From Daejeonella sp. (lineage in GTDB: Bacteria > Bacteroidota > Bacteroidia > Sphingobacteriales > Sphingobacteriaceae): 64,000 bases of DNA. This document shows, in pieces, positions 53,038 to 61,263 of the stretch. Position numbers and translations under genes: made by a program. The stretch covers positions 1 to 64,000 of the forward strand of contig NZ_JAFEIG010000003.1 in assembly GCF_017495225.1 (NCBI RefSeq). The letters run 5' to 3'. Numbering within the stretch: the first letter of the stretch is position 1; each line of letters begins with the position of its first letter. The notes below the pieces were generated by a model that worked only from the letters and a program-made list of their open reading frames with translations, made no database searches and was not told the origin of the DNA.

Positions 53038-54012
53038 ATGAATAACATCTTTGAAAAGTTCAATTCCTTAAATGTGTTGATTATTGGGGATGTTATGATC
53101 GATAGCTATATCTGGGGTAAAGTAGATCGCATTTCTCCCGAAGCACCGGTCCCAATTGTTCGTGTAACTAAAAAGGAAGACCGTTTAGGAGGTGCTGCCA
53201 ATGTAGCCTTAAATATCCAATCGCTAGGTGCTAAACCACTTATTTGTGCCGTTATTGGCGATGATTTTGATGGAGAAAACTTTATTTCTTTATTGAAGAA
53301 ACAGGGACTATCTGATCAAGGTATTATCAAGATTAAAGACCGCCCTACGACAGTCAAGACGCGAATTATCGCTCATAATCAACAGATTGTGCGTGTTGAT
53401 GCCGAGACGGAAGATGATTTGAATGATTCTGACACTATTTCTGTCTTTGAAAGGATAAAACACATTATTTCGGGGCACAAAATTGATGCAATCATTTTTG
53501 AGGATTATGATAAAGGTCTGATTACTGAAAAGTTAATCTCACAAACCGTAGAACTTGCTCAATCACAAGGTATTATCACCGTTGTTGATCCTAAAAAGAG
53601 AAATTTTGAGGCTTATAAAGGCGTCAATTTATTTAAGCCAAACCTCAAAGAATTGAAAGAAGGTCTTAAAATTGACCTCGACCCAAAAAACATTCAGCAA
53701 GTTGAAGAAGCAGTAGAAAGCTTAAAAAGGCTCTTGGGAGCTAAATCCGTAATGCTTACCCTCTCAGAAAATGGAGTTTATATCAGTTCTGAGAATGGAA
53801 AGGAACTAATCAAGGCCCATAAACGCGATATAGCCGATGTTTCCGGTGCAGGCGACACTGTTATCGCTACAGCGGCGTTATGCCTTGCAGCAGGCCTAAA
53901 CGAGCTTAAAACGGCAGAGATAGCTAATTTAGCTGGCGGACTTGTATGCGAGCATGTGGGCGTAGTTCCGATTGATAAGTGGAGATTGATGAGGGAAGCG
54001 GGGGATTTGTAG
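53038..54012 (+). CDS. D-glycero-beta-D-manno-heptose 7-phosphate kinase (HldE N-domain type)
   Basis: A 324-residue PfkB-family kinase. LIIGDVMIDSYIWGKVDRISPEAP, split by a short loop, GGAANVALNIQSLGA and the catalytic DVSGAGDTVIATAAL match RfaE domain I. The cytidylyltransferase domain of E. coli HldE is absent, so a separate adenylyl/cytidylyl transferase is expected elsewhere. Role: ADP-heptose for the LPS inner core. kdsB, in the KDO branch of the same structure, is 9 kb downstream. Confidence 0.9.
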   Translation: MNNIFEKFNSLNVLIIGDVMIDSYIWGKVDRISPEAPVPIVRVTKKEDRLGGAANVALNIQSLGAKPLICAVIGDDFDGENFISLLKKQGLSDQGIIKIKDRPTTVKTRIIAHNQQIVRVDAETEDDLNDSDTISVFERIKHIISGHKIDAIIFEDYDKGLITEKLISQTVELAQSQGIITVVDPKKRNFEAYKGVNLFKPNLKELKEGLKIDLDPKNIQQVEEAVESLKRLLGAKSVMLTLSENGVYISSENGKELIKAHKRDIADVSGAGDTVIATAALCLAAGLNELKTAEIANLAGGLVCEHVGVVPIDKWRLMREAGDL

Positions 54013-54154
54013 GGATCAGTTGGCAGTTATCAGTTGGCAGTTATTAGTTATTAGACTAGCGACATCTGTTGCCCGGTGGCTGAGGTTCTCGAAACCAGGT
54101 TCTATAAGGCAGGAAAAGAGTTGTCAGTTATCAGTTGTCAGGCTGGGCGGAGAG
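54013..54154 (+). repeat. Dispersed simple-repeat element, copy 2
   Basis: GTTGGCAGTTATCAGTTGGCA-type 7-mers (54017-54050), then CCCGGTGGCTGAGGTTCTCG (54072-54091), AAAAGAG plus more GTTATCAGTTGTCAG units and GGCTGGGCGGAGAG (54141-54154). The GGTGGCTGAGG block is conserved with the inverted copy at 54631-54652, and the CTGGGCGGAGAG block with 54666-54679. No gene in the gap. Confidence 0.75.
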
Positions 54155-54220
54155 TAAATAGTTAAATTAATATTGAGTGTACCGTCCTTATTCCTTGCTC
54201 CTTATTCCTTATTCTAATTA

Positions 54221-54427
54221 TTATAAATCATTATTAGACAATCTTTTTTCCTTCCTCCTTTGAAAATACTCAATGGCATCGATAATAAGTATTAAGGATA
54301 AATAAGAAACACTAATCCACTTTTCTTTACCATGTAAAAGACTAGTTTCAGTAAATTCAATAAATAAATGCAATGCTATTAAGCAAGCAACTAGTAATGT
54401 TAAAGTTTTTTTAATTGAATTATTCAT
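54221..54427 (-). CDS. Small two-helix membrane protein of unknown function
   Basis: A 68-residue predicted protein with two hydrophobic segments (about 8-25 and 38-54) and a basic C-terminal end (RRKEKRLS). It is not recognised. Support is its clean codon structure and position between repeats rather than homology; it may be a short envelope or stress peptide. The surrounding sequence is repeat-rich, so a spurious frame cannot be excluded. Confidence 0.45.
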   Translation of the reverse strand: MNNSIKKTLTLLVACLIALHLFIEFTETSLLHGKEKWISVSYLSLILIIDAIEYFQRRKEKRLSNNDL

Positions 54428-54520
54428 CCGATTGAACAGAATTTATACCTAAAGTTACTTTTTATTCTTTAAAACTAAAATTAATAAAAAAGTCGATAAT
54501 TAAGGTAAAAAACTATTCAC

Positions 54521-54613
54521 CTCCCGCAGATTTTTGATCGTAATTGTTTCATACTTTTCAGCGCCTTTGCAAGCAAAATCAACTCTGCGCTGATCCGCGC
54601 AAATCTGCGGGAG
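54521..54613. repeat. Inverted repeat with GC-rich arms
   Basis: CTCCCGCAGATTT (54521-54533) and AAATCTGCGGGAG (54601-54613) form perfect 13-bp arms around a 67-bp spacer that itself contains CTCTGCGCTGATCCGCGC. The block is more GC-rich than its surroundings and encodes nothing convincing. Confidence 0.75.
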
Positions 54614-54732
54614 CCGCCTCTCCGACTGGCTTCGTGAACCTCAGCCACCGGGTAAATAATAACTCCTCTCCGCCCAGCCTGACAACCGACAACCGACAAC
54701 TCCCAACTGACAACTGACAACCGACAACTAAA
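54614..54732 (-). repeat. Dispersed simple-repeat element, inverted copy 3
   Basis: Read on the minus strand: GTTGTCGGTTGTCAGTTG-type 7-mers, CTGGGCGGAGAG (54666-54679) and CCCGGTGGCTGAGGTTCACG (54633-54652). These are the same blocks as at 54013-54154, in rotated order. It ends at the stop codon of the ABC permease gene. Apparent reading frames across it are products of the repeat. Confidence 0.75.
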
Positions 54733-55980
54733 CTACTTACTCCTAATCGCCTCCACAGGATCCAGCCTCGATGCATTAAATGCCGGAATAAATCCTGATA
54801 CAAGTCCGATGACGGTAGAAAGTACTATAGTTAAGATCACCTTACTCATATCAACAACAATGGTAAGATCGAAGAAAGTTTTAGAGATGAAAGCCAAGCC
54901 AAACACAATCAGTAAACCAATAAATCCTCCCATAAGGCATAAAAGCACTGATTCGATCAAGAATTGGAGCATGATAAAGTAATTTTTAGCTCCCAATGAT
55001 TTTTGAATTCCTATGATATTGGTACGTTCTTTCACCGAGACAAACATGATGTTTGCAATTCCGAATCCGCCAACTAAAATGGAGAAACCACCAATAAATG
55101 CACCCGCAAAATCAATAATTCCAAAAAGTTGGTCGAGTTGAGCAGTAAGGACTGTTGTTTTATTTAAGGAGAAATCATCGTCATCTTTCGGACCAAGCCT
55201 ATGAATAGAACGCATGGTTCCTTTCAGTTCACTTTCGAGCTCATCAACAGAAATATTTTCTCTGCCTTTTATAGTAATTTGCGGTCCGTAGCGCTCATCC
55301 TCCACCTTTATCACTCCTTTGGCAAAGTTTAGCGGAATTAATACAGTTTTATCTGCCGAGACACCTAACATGTCCTCCCCTTCCTCAGTAAAAACACCCA
55401 CAATGGTAGTCTTTCTTCCCAAAACAGTAATCACTTTTCCAATTGGATCTTCATTTGGAAATAAGCCGTCGGCAATAGAATAACCAATAATTGCTATTGG
55501 TCTGCCGCTCTTTGATTCACTTTCAGTAAAATATCGTCCACCTTGAAAATCAAATTTCCAAACTTTATAATAGTCGTGAGATGCTGCTCTAATTTCTGCA
55601 CCTTCAATACTGTTATTTCTATATTTTATAGTTCTATTGCCAATTCCAACTTCAAATGATATACCTTCTGCAGTTTGTAATCGTTCTGTAAGTTTATTGT
55701 AATCGCGCAAAGAAGGTTCCGGTCTGCTAATATATTTCCACCACGGAAAATCTGGTCCGCCAACCCAAGGCCATTTCTGAATATAAATGGTATTACTCCC
55801 CAATTTCTCAACACTACTTTGAATATTATTACGCAGAGTGTCAACGGCAGAAAAAACGCCTACAATGGTCATTATTCCGATTGTTATCCCTAATAAGGAT
55901 AATAATGTTCTAAGTTTATTTTGCCTAAGAGCTTCAAAGGCAAACAAAAAACTCTCTTTTAATAGTTTGAGAAATATCAT
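54733..55980 (-). CDS. MacB/FtsX-type ABC transporter permease
   Basis: A 415-residue permease with the MacB topology: one N-terminal helix (about 20-42; LSLLGITIGIMTIVGVFSAV), a periplasmic MacB_PCD domain (about 45-265), and three C-terminal helices (about 285-400) of the FtsX domain. The ATPase is not fused and not adjacent. The best candidate partner is the ATP-binding protein at 59270-60031 on the same strand, 3.3 kb upstream in transcription order. Likely exports or extracts lipoproteins or peptides from the inner membrane. Confidence 0.9.
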   Translation of the reverse strand: MIFLKLLKESFLFAFEALRQNKLRTLLSLLGITIGIMTIVGVFSAVDTLRNNIQSSVEKLGSNTIYIQKWPWVGGPDFPWWKYISRPEPSLRDYNKLTERLQTAEGISFEVGIGNRTIKYRNNSIEGAEIRAASHDYYKVWKFDFQGGRYFTESESKSGRPIAIIGYSIADGLFPNEDPIGKVITVLGRKTTIVGVFTEEGEDMLGVSADKTVLIPLNFAKGVIKVEDERYGPQITIKGRENISVDELESELKGTMRSIHRLGPKDDDDFSLNKTTVLTAQLDQLFGIIDFAGAFIGGFSILVGGFGIANIMFVSVKERTNIIGIQKSLGAKNYFIMLQFLIESVLLCLMGGFIGLLIVFGLAFISKTFFDLTIVVDMSKVILTIVLSTVIGLVSGFIPAFNASRLDPVEAIRSK

Positions 55981-56099
55981 ATACGAGATTAGACCAAATT
56001 TACAGAAAAACGTTACAGGTCGCTATAAGAAATACGAATATAATTAAAATTTACTAAATTTCTATCATTATAGATTAAACAAATGTGGTTTTAATTTGC

Positions 56100-56107
56100 T
56101 AAATTTG
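56100..56107 (+). promoter_or_regulatory. -7 promoter box of queA
   Basis: TAAATTTG fits TAnnTTTG and ends 26 bp before the queA ATG. A -33 element is not obvious. Confidence 0.55.
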
Positions 56108-56133
56108 CGCCCTGAAATCCATTAAAAATAATT

Positions 56134-57183
56134 ATGAAATTATCTCAGTTCAAATTTGATTTACCTGAATCATTAATAGCCCACAATCCTGTTGAAAACC
56201 GCGACGAGGCACGTTTAATGGTGCTGGACAAGAAAACCGGAGCAATTGAACATAAAATATTCAAGGATATTTTAGGCTATTTTGATGAGAAGGATGTGAT
56301 GATTTTAAACAATACCAAGGTTTTTCCTGCCCGTTTATATGGAAATAAGGAAAAAACTGGTGCTACAATTGAAGTTTTTTTACTTCGTGAACTTAACCGT
56401 GAACTTCGTCTTTGGGATGTTCTTGTAGATCCTGCAAGAAAGATTAGAGTAGGCAATAAATTATACTTCGGTGATGATGATCTTCTAGTTGCTGAGGTGG
56501 TAGATAATACTACTTCTCGCGGTAGAACTATCCGTTTCCTTTTTGATGGAACTGATGAAGAATTCCGCAGAAATATTGAAATCCTAGGAGAAACACCACT
56601 TCCAAAATATATTAAGCGTAAAGCTACTGCTGAAGATAAAGAGAGATATCAAACCATTTTCGCGAAATACGAAGGTGCTGTTGCCGCTCCTACTGCAGGC
56701 TTACACTTTAGCCGCGAATTAATGAAACGCCTCGAATTAAAAGGCGTTGATTTTGCTGAGGTTACACTACACGTAGGATTAGGAACATTCAGAACTGTTG
56801 AGGTTGAGGATTTAACCAAACATAAAATGGATTCTGAGCAGTTTATTATTGAGCAAAAAGATGCAAATATTGTAAACAAAGCCATTGCTGAAAAAAGAAG
56901 AATCTGTGCTGTTGGTACAACTTCAATGAGAGCTATTGAATCGGCTGTATCTGCAGGAAAAGAATTGAAAGCTGCAAACGACTGGACAAGTAAGTTTATC
57001 TTTCCTCCATACGATTTCAGCATTGCAAATAGCATGGTGACTAACTTCCACACTCCAGAATCAACTTTATTGATGATGGTAGCTGCATTTGGTGGTTATG
57101 AGCACGTAATGAATGCCTATGAAGTAGCTGTAAAAGAGAAGTATCGTTTCTACAGCTATGGTGATGCCATGCTGATCATATAA
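56134..57183 (+). CDS. queA: S-adenosylmethionine:tRNA ribosyltransferase-isomerase
   Basis: A 349-residue enzyme that transfers the ribosyl part of SAM to preQ1 in tRNA, forming epoxyqueuosine. Family motifs: [23 protein letters not shown], split near the Pro, [24 protein letters not shown] and [11 protein letters not shown], and [20 protein letters not shown] near the end. Full length. Together with the YhhQ-like transporter at 5758 it indicates queuosine-modified tRNA. Divergent from the ABC permease gene. Confidence 0.96.
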   Translation: MKLSQFKFDLPESLIAHNPVENRDEARLMVLDKKTGAIEHKIFKDILGYFDEKDVMILNNTKVFPARLYGNKEKTGATIEVFLLRELNRELRLWDVLVDPARKIRVGNKLYFGDDDLLVAEVVDNTTSRGRTIRFLFDGTDEEFRRNIEILGETPLPKYIKRKATAEDKERYQTIFAKYEGAVAAPTAGLHFSRELMKRLELKGVDFAEVTLHVGLGTFRTVEVEDLTKHKMDSEQFIIEQKDANIVNKAIAEKRRICAVGTTSMRAIESAVSAGKELKAANDWTSKFIFPPYDFSIANSMVTNFHTPESTLLMMVAAFGGYEHVMNAYEVAVKEKYRFYSYGDAMLII

Positions 57184-57248
57184 TTGCTTAGGTGGTAAAG
57201 AATGTAAATTCCAATCCACCAAAGCTTAATAATATCTGATTTTTAGCT

Positions 57249-57920
57249 TTGAAATATTACGCAATTATAGTTGGTGGAGGCTCTGGAAGCAGAATGCAAT
57301 CGGAAATACCCAAACAATTTATGCTTTTAAATGGCAAACCCATTTTAATGCATACCATTGAAGCTTTCTACCATTCAGACCTAAAACCAGAAATTATTCT
57401 TGTCCTAAATATCGATTTCCATACTTTTTGGGAAGACCTTTGCTTAAAATACAATTTCACCATTCCTCATAAATTGGTTAAAGGCGGATTACAACGCTTT
57501 CATTCTGTTAAAAACGGAATAAATTGTGTCAAAGAAAAAGCAATCATCGCAATTCATGACGCAGTGAGACCATTAGCAAGTAATGACCTAATTACACGTT
57601 CATTTTTAGCAGCAGAAGAATTAGGAAATGCAGTGGCAGCCATTAAATCGAAGGATTCTGTGAGGCAACAAAATGACAGCAGAAGCCAATCATTAAATAG
57701 AGATGAAATCTATTTAGTACAAACACCACAAACATTCAAATCAGAAATTCTTAACAAGGCTTATAATCAGGAATTTAGAAATGAATTTACTGATGATGCC
57801 TCAGTTGTAGAGCGCATAGGAATCTCAATAAATATCATTGAAGGCGAAAGTAAAAATATAAAAATCACCTTCCCTGAAGATATTCAACTTGCCGAATTCT
57901 ACTTAAATCAAAAAAAATAA
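57249..57920 (+). CDS. ispD: 2-C-methyl-D-erythritol 4-phosphate cytidylyltransferase
   Basis: A 223-residue MEP-pathway enzyme for isoprenoid precursors. The nucleotide-binding GGGSGSRMQSEIPKQF begins at residue 9, IHDAVRPL is the metal-site motif and VQTPQTFK is present. The start is TTG at 57249; the first ATG lies inside the GGGSGSRM motif and would remove the first strand. TAGCTTTG (57244-57251) overlaps this TTG and mimics a -7 box, which I take as coincidence. TarI-type ribitol cytidylyltransferase is a weaker alternative. Confidence 0.9.
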   Translation: MKYYAIIVGGGSGSRMQSEIPKQFMLLNGKPILMHTIEAFYHSDLKPEIILVLNIDFHTFWEDLCLKYNFTIPHKLVKGGLQRFHSVKNGINCVKEKAIIAIHDAVRPLASNDLITRSFLAAEELGNAVAAIKSKDSVRQQNDSRSQSLNRDEIYLVQTPQTFKSEILNKAYNQEFRNEFTDDASVVERIGISINIIEGESKNIKITFPEDIQLAEFYLNQKK

Positions 57921-57955
57921 TCGTATCAGTCTGAATTTGACAAATACGATTATTT
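57915..57955. terminator. Bidirectional terminator between ispD and the 51-residue gene
   Basis: Perfect 12-bp arms AAATAATCGTAT (57915-57926) and ATACGATTATTT (57944-57955) with a 17-nt loop, between convergent genes. The left arm overlaps the ispD stop codon and its A run. Confidence 0.75.
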
Positions 57956-57961
57956 AATTCA

Positions 57962-58117
57962 TTAAACAGTCCCGCCACGAATTACACGAAGTAATATTGC
58001 AATAACAGCAATTACCAGCAAGATGTGAATTAATCCTCCGCCAAAAGGGGTAATAAAGAAGCCAAATATCCAGGCTATGATCAAAATAACTGCGATTAAA
58101 TAGAGTAGATTTCCCAT
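57962..58117 (-). CDS. Lmo0937-family small membrane protein
   Basis: A 51-residue protein reading MGNLLYLIAVILIIAW at the start, then FGFFITPFGGG, and ending LLRVIRGGTV. Two hydrophobic segments flank a Gly-rich turn. This is the pattern of the lmo0937/YtxH-neighbour family of tiny membrane proteins found across bacteria and often linked to stress response; function unknown. It is complete with ATG and TAA and bounded by a terminator on its 3' side. Confidence 0.8.
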   Translation of the reverse strand: MGNLLYLIAVILIIAWIFGFFITPFGGGLIHILLVIAVIAILLRVIRGGTV

Positions 58118-58203
58118 AATTCATTTTTAAGTTTAACTATTAAATAATAACACTAAACTTTTAAAAATGTTTAAAAGGACTAAAAAATCGATTTTAATGG
58201 GAC

Positions 58204-58228
58204 AAAAAAACCCTGCTAATGCAGGGTT
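58204..58228 (-). terminator. Terminator of the DUF2795 gene
   Basis: Arms AACCCTGC (58209-58216) and GCAGGGTT (58221-58228) with loop TAAT. On the minus strand the hairpin is followed by TTTTTTT. Confidence 0.9.
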
Positions 58229-58233
58229 AAATT

Positions 58234-58455
58234 TTAATATTCGTCTTCATTAAAGAAGAAATCATCCTTTGTGGGATAATCTGGCCAAATTTCTTCTATA
58301 TTCTCATATGGCTCACCATCATCCTCCAATGCTTGCAGGTTTTCAATAACTTCCACTGGTGCCCCAGAACGAATTGCATAGTCAATAAGTTCATCTTTGG
58401 TAGCCGGCCATGGCGCATCTTCTAAATGAGATGCTAATTCTAATGTCCAATACAT
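58234..58455 (-). CDS. DUF2795 family small acidic protein
   Basis: A 73-residue, strongly acidic cytosolic protein: MYWTLELASHLEDAPWPATK, then ELIDYAIRSGAPVEVIENLQ and an Asp/Glu-rich end (YENIEEIWPDYPTKDDFFF). This matches the short DUF2795 proteins conserved in Sphingobacteriaceae and relatives. Function unknown. It has its own terminator and a 83-bp gap to the upstream gene, so it is probably transcribed alone. Confidence 0.88.
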   Translation of the reverse strand: MYWTLELASHLEDAPWPATKDELIDYAIRSGAPVEVIENLQALEDDGEPYENIEEIWPDYPTKDDFFFNEDEY

Positions 58456-58538
58456 ATTTCTTAGAATTTGGTTTATACTATTTTTTGCAAAAGTATAATA
58501 AATTAAATAACAAAATTAATTATTTTTCAACACCTGAC

Positions 58539-59087
58539 TTAAACACGTGGAAACCACTGATTTTCAGGCACATTTCTATCAAAACACAACTTTCTAGCAA
58601 GAACAAATAGATAGTCGCTTAGTCTATTTAAATAAACTACTACCTTTTCATCTACAAAACTTTCCGACTTTAAGTGAACGATGATACGTTCTGCTCTTCT
58701 GCAAACACATCTTGAAACATGGCAGAATGAAACCACCGGACTCCCGCCAGGCAATATAAAATGCTTTAATTCAGGCAGTACCAAATTCATCTCATCAATT
58801 TGATTCTCAAGAAATGTAATATCCGAAAGATGAAGATCTGGAATTTTCATTTTCGATTTCTCAGGATCAGAAGCAAGTGCAGCACCAATGGTAAATAACC
58901 TGTCTTGTACCTCCTTTAGAACATCTTTCTGAGCAGCATCAATATCATGGTCGCGGATCATACCGATATATGAATTAAGCTCATCAACTGTGCCATAGCT
59001 TTCAATCCTAAGATCATATTTTGGAACACGTGTCCCACCAATTAGTGAGGTTAAGCCCTCATCTCCAGTTTTGGTATAAATTTTCAT
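58539..59087 (-). CDS. Cob(I)alamin adenosyltransferase, PduO/MMAB type
   Basis: A 182-residue enzyme forming adenosylcobalamin. KIYTKTGDEGLTSLIGGTRV (ATP site) opens the protein; SYGTVDELNSYIGM and the C-terminal CRRAERIIVHL with YLNRLSDYLFVLARK follow. The usual HxARTVCRRAER reads HVSRCVCRRAER, a conservative change. It implies use of B12-dependent enzymes such as methylmalonyl-CoA mutase elsewhere; none is in the window. Confidence 0.93.
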   Translation of the reverse strand: MKIYTKTGDEGLTSLIGGTRVPKYDLRIESYGTVDELNSYIGMIRDHDIDAAQKDVLKEVQDRLFTIGAALASDPEKSKMKIPDLHLSDITFLENQIDEMNLVLPELKHFILPGGSPVVSFCHVSRCVCRRAERIIVHLKSESFVDEKVVVYLNRLSDYLFVLARKLCFDRNVPENQWFPRV

Positions 59088-59269
59088 TTCTTTTTAATCG
59101 TTAGATTTCTAGATAAAGCAGAGTTCATTTTTAAGAATTGCGATATTAAGAATTATTAAGCAGAATATTAGGATTGTGGAAATGTTAATACCCTTATTTT
59201 GACATTTATAAAACATAAGTCGGGAATGCACCCAAATAAAAATCAAGAATGCTTTTCAACCAAATAAAA

Positions 59270-60031
59270 TTATTGAATCTTCTCGAAATCAGAATCTTTG
59301 GATTTCATATCAGCCAAACGTGGAGAAACAGTTTTTACATTCTCATTGAGATAATCGTTTTCGATTAATCCATCACGCATTCTAACAATTCGATGAGCAT
59401 GCTGAGCGATATCCTCCTCATGAGTTACAAGAATAATGGTATTTCCTTTAGAATGAATCTCTTCCAAAAGTCCCATAATCTCTACCGATGTTTTAGTATC
59501 TAGATTACCTGTAGGCTCATCTGCAAGAATAATTGAGGGATTGTTTACAAGCGCTCTAGCAACTGCTACACGTTGACGTTGACCTCCAGAAAGTTCATTT
59601 GGCTTATGGTCTACCCTATTCCCTAAACCAACATTTTCTAGTGTTTTTTGAGCACGTTCTTCACGCTCCTTGCGACCAACACCAGCATAAACTAATGGTA
59701 GAGCAACATTTTCGAGCGATGAAGATCTAGGAAGAAGATTAAATGTTTGGAATACAAAACCAATTTCTTTATTTCTGATTTCGGCAAGCTCACTGTCGGT
59801 CATTTCACTAACCTGATTACCGTTTAAGATATAAACTCCCTTTGATGGTGTATCTAAACAACCAAGGATATTCATTAGGGTGGATTTTCCAGAACCTGAA
59901 GGACCCATAAGAGCAACAAACTCACCCTTATTTATAGTTAATGAAACCGATTTCAAAGCATGTATAGTTTCTGCTCCAATTACGTATTTCCTACCAATGT
60001 CTGTTAAAGTGATTAGGGGTTCTTGTGCCAT
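59270..60031 (-). CDS. ABC transporter ATP-binding protein, MacB/LolD type
   Basis: A 253-residue ATPase. Walker [10 protein letters not shown] (about 43-51), Q-loop [12 protein letters not shown], signature [15 protein letters not shown], Walker [13 protein letters not shown] and the H-loop His in ILVTHEE are all intact. A short charged C-terminal extension (about 230-253) follows the core. The likely membrane partner is the FtsX-type permease at 54733-55980, separated by unrelated genes. Confidence 0.93.
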   Translation of the reverse strand: MAQEPLITLTDIGRKYVIGAETIHALKSVSLTINKGEFVALMGPSGSGKSTLMNILGCLDTPSKGVYILNGNQVSEMTDSELAEIRNKEIGFVFQTFNLLPRSSSLENVALPLVYAGVGRKEREERAQKTLENVGLGNRVDHKPNELSGGQRQRVAVARALVNNPSIILADEPTGNLDTKTSVEIMGLLEEIHSKGNTIILVTHEEDIAQHAHRIVRMRDGLIENDYLNENVKTVSPRLADMKSKDSDFEKIQ

Positions 60032-60085
60032 TTTTTTTATTTTTTAGACTATCGGTATGTATATTTTGTTACAATATTTTTAAAA

Positions 60086-60379
60086 TTAGGCTTTATTAAT
60101 CACCTTAGCTACCCTGAAAAATTTCCCATCTGACTTGGGAGCATTTTTTAAAGCTATTTCGGTGCTAATCTCTTGCTTTACTTCATCTTCACGTAGTACA
60201 TTAACTTCATCGTTCAGATAAACTAAAGGCTCTATTCCCTGAGTATCCACTTCATTTAGCTTATCCATGAAGGTCAGAATTTTATTCATATCGTCTAAAA
60301 GACCTTGTTTTTCATCCTCTTGGACTTCCAATCTGGCCAGATGGGCGATTTTATCGATTGTTTCCGAATTTACTTTCAT
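60086..60379 (-). CDS. gatC: Aspartyl/glutamyl-tRNA(Asn/Gln) amidotransferase subunit C
   Basis: A 97-residue GatC that stabilises GatA in the amidotransferase. IDKIAHLARLEVQEDEKQ, ILTFMDKLNEVDTQGIEPL and a C-terminal NAPKSDGKFFRVAKVINK cover the full family length. gatB is 26 kb away and gatA is not in the window, so the subunits are unlinked. Located between plsC and the ABC ATPase, all minus strand. Confidence 0.95.
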   Translation of the reverse strand: MKVNSETIDKIAHLARLEVQEDEKQGLLDDMNKILTFMDKLNEVDTQGIEPLVYLNDEVNVLREDEVKQEISTEIALKNAPKSDGKFFRVAKVINKA

Positions 60380-60418
60380 AATTGAATAAAAATCATTATA
60401 TTAAATGAAGAGACATTT

Positions 60419-61165
60419 TTATTGAATCTTCTTCTGATAAGAGTCTAGTTGATTATAAATAATATCATAAACCTTATTTTTCAGCTCATCAGCATCGTCA
60501 GTAGTTAAACTTGCCGTATCGATGGGCGCATGAACACAAATATCGCAAATTCCGGGACGAGTACCGTATCGTTTACCATCATCCCACATTAAATTCCAAT
60601 TATTGCAAATAGTAACTGGTAAAATTTGGACGCCCTGCTCAATAGCTAGTCTGAAGGGACCGTTTTTAAATGGCTGCAAAACTGGCGGATAATGCTCACT
60701 AATCATCCCCTCAGGGAAAATTACCACAGTTTTACCATCTTTTAGCTTCTCTTCAGCCTTTTTAAATGCCCTAAAGGCAGATATTTTACTCTCTCGATTT
60801 ACTGGAATATCGATAGTACGAAAGTAAATTCCAGTTACGAAGTTATCGAGTAATTCTTCTTTACCAAAGAACACATAATTACGTTTTGCTAAAAGAATGA
60901 TAGCCGTAATATCCAAATTAGAGGTATGATTGGCACAAATAATGTATGTTTTCGACCAATCAAGCTTTTTCTCGTAGGTGAAACGAAATAAAAAACCAGA
61001 AAAAAGAGAGCTTAAATAACTAAATATCCATCGCATCCTATTCATGGCATGAAATTTTACAGGATGACGAGAAAAGTAATAAATTACAGGATAGAGGCTC
61101 GTAAAAAATAGGCCAAGCCAAACCTGAAAATAATAAAGATGGACGCTCTTAAAAAGTCTTTTCAT
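60419..61165 (-). CDS. plsC: 1-acyl-sn-glycerol-3-phosphate acyltransferase
   Basis: A 248-residue membrane acyltransferase making phosphatidate. Motif I NHTSNLD (HxxxxD), motif III FPEGMISEHYPP and the acceptor region GPFRLAIEQGVQILPV are present, after an N-terminal hydrophobic segment (about 10-30). Start at the ATG 61163-61165: the TTG nine codons upstream lies before a TATTTTTG -7 box, which must be outside the coding region. The transcript leader would be close to zero length. Confidence 0.9.
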   Translation of the reverse strand: MKRLFKSVHLYYFQVWLGLFFTSLYPVIYYFSRHPVKFHAMNRMRWIFSYLSSLFSGFLFRFTYEKKLDWSKTYIICANHTSNLDITAIILLAKRNYVFFGKEELLDNFVTGIYFRTIDIPVNRESKISAFRAFKKAEEKLKDGKTVVIFPEGMISEHYPPVLQPFKNGPFRLAIEQGVQILPVTICNNWNLMWDDGKRYGTRPGICDICVHAPIDTASLTTDDADELKNKVYDIIYNQLDSYQKKIQ

Positions 61166-61170
61166 CGTGT

Positions 61171-61178
61171 CAAAAATA
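61171..61178 (-). promoter_or_regulatory. -7 promoter box of plsC
   Basis: Minus strand TATTTTTG, matching TAnnTTTG, ends 5 bp before the plsC ATG, implying a leaderless or near-leaderless mRNA. Confidence 0.6.
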
Positions 61179-61250
61179 CGAAATTCTGTCAAGCTTTTTA
61201 ATTATAGCTTCAATAGTATAACAATGAGATTCTGTTACAGAAAAAATCCT

Positions 61251-61258
61251 TACTTTCG
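61251..61258 (+). promoter_or_regulatory. Possible -7 box of trpS
   Basis: TACTTTCG differs from TAnnTTTG at one position and ends 5 bp before the trpS ATG. It mirrors the arrangement at plsC on the other strand. Confidence 0.4.
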
Positions 61259-61263
61259 CGGAT

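Noticed and set aside
54517..54803. Two minus-strand reading frames (67 and 74 codons) overlapping the repeat block
   Set aside because: They run across tandem GTTGTCGGTTGTC-type units and the inverted repeat; the encoded SVVSWELSVVGCQ-type peptides are repeat translations, and one overlaps the ABC permease gene.
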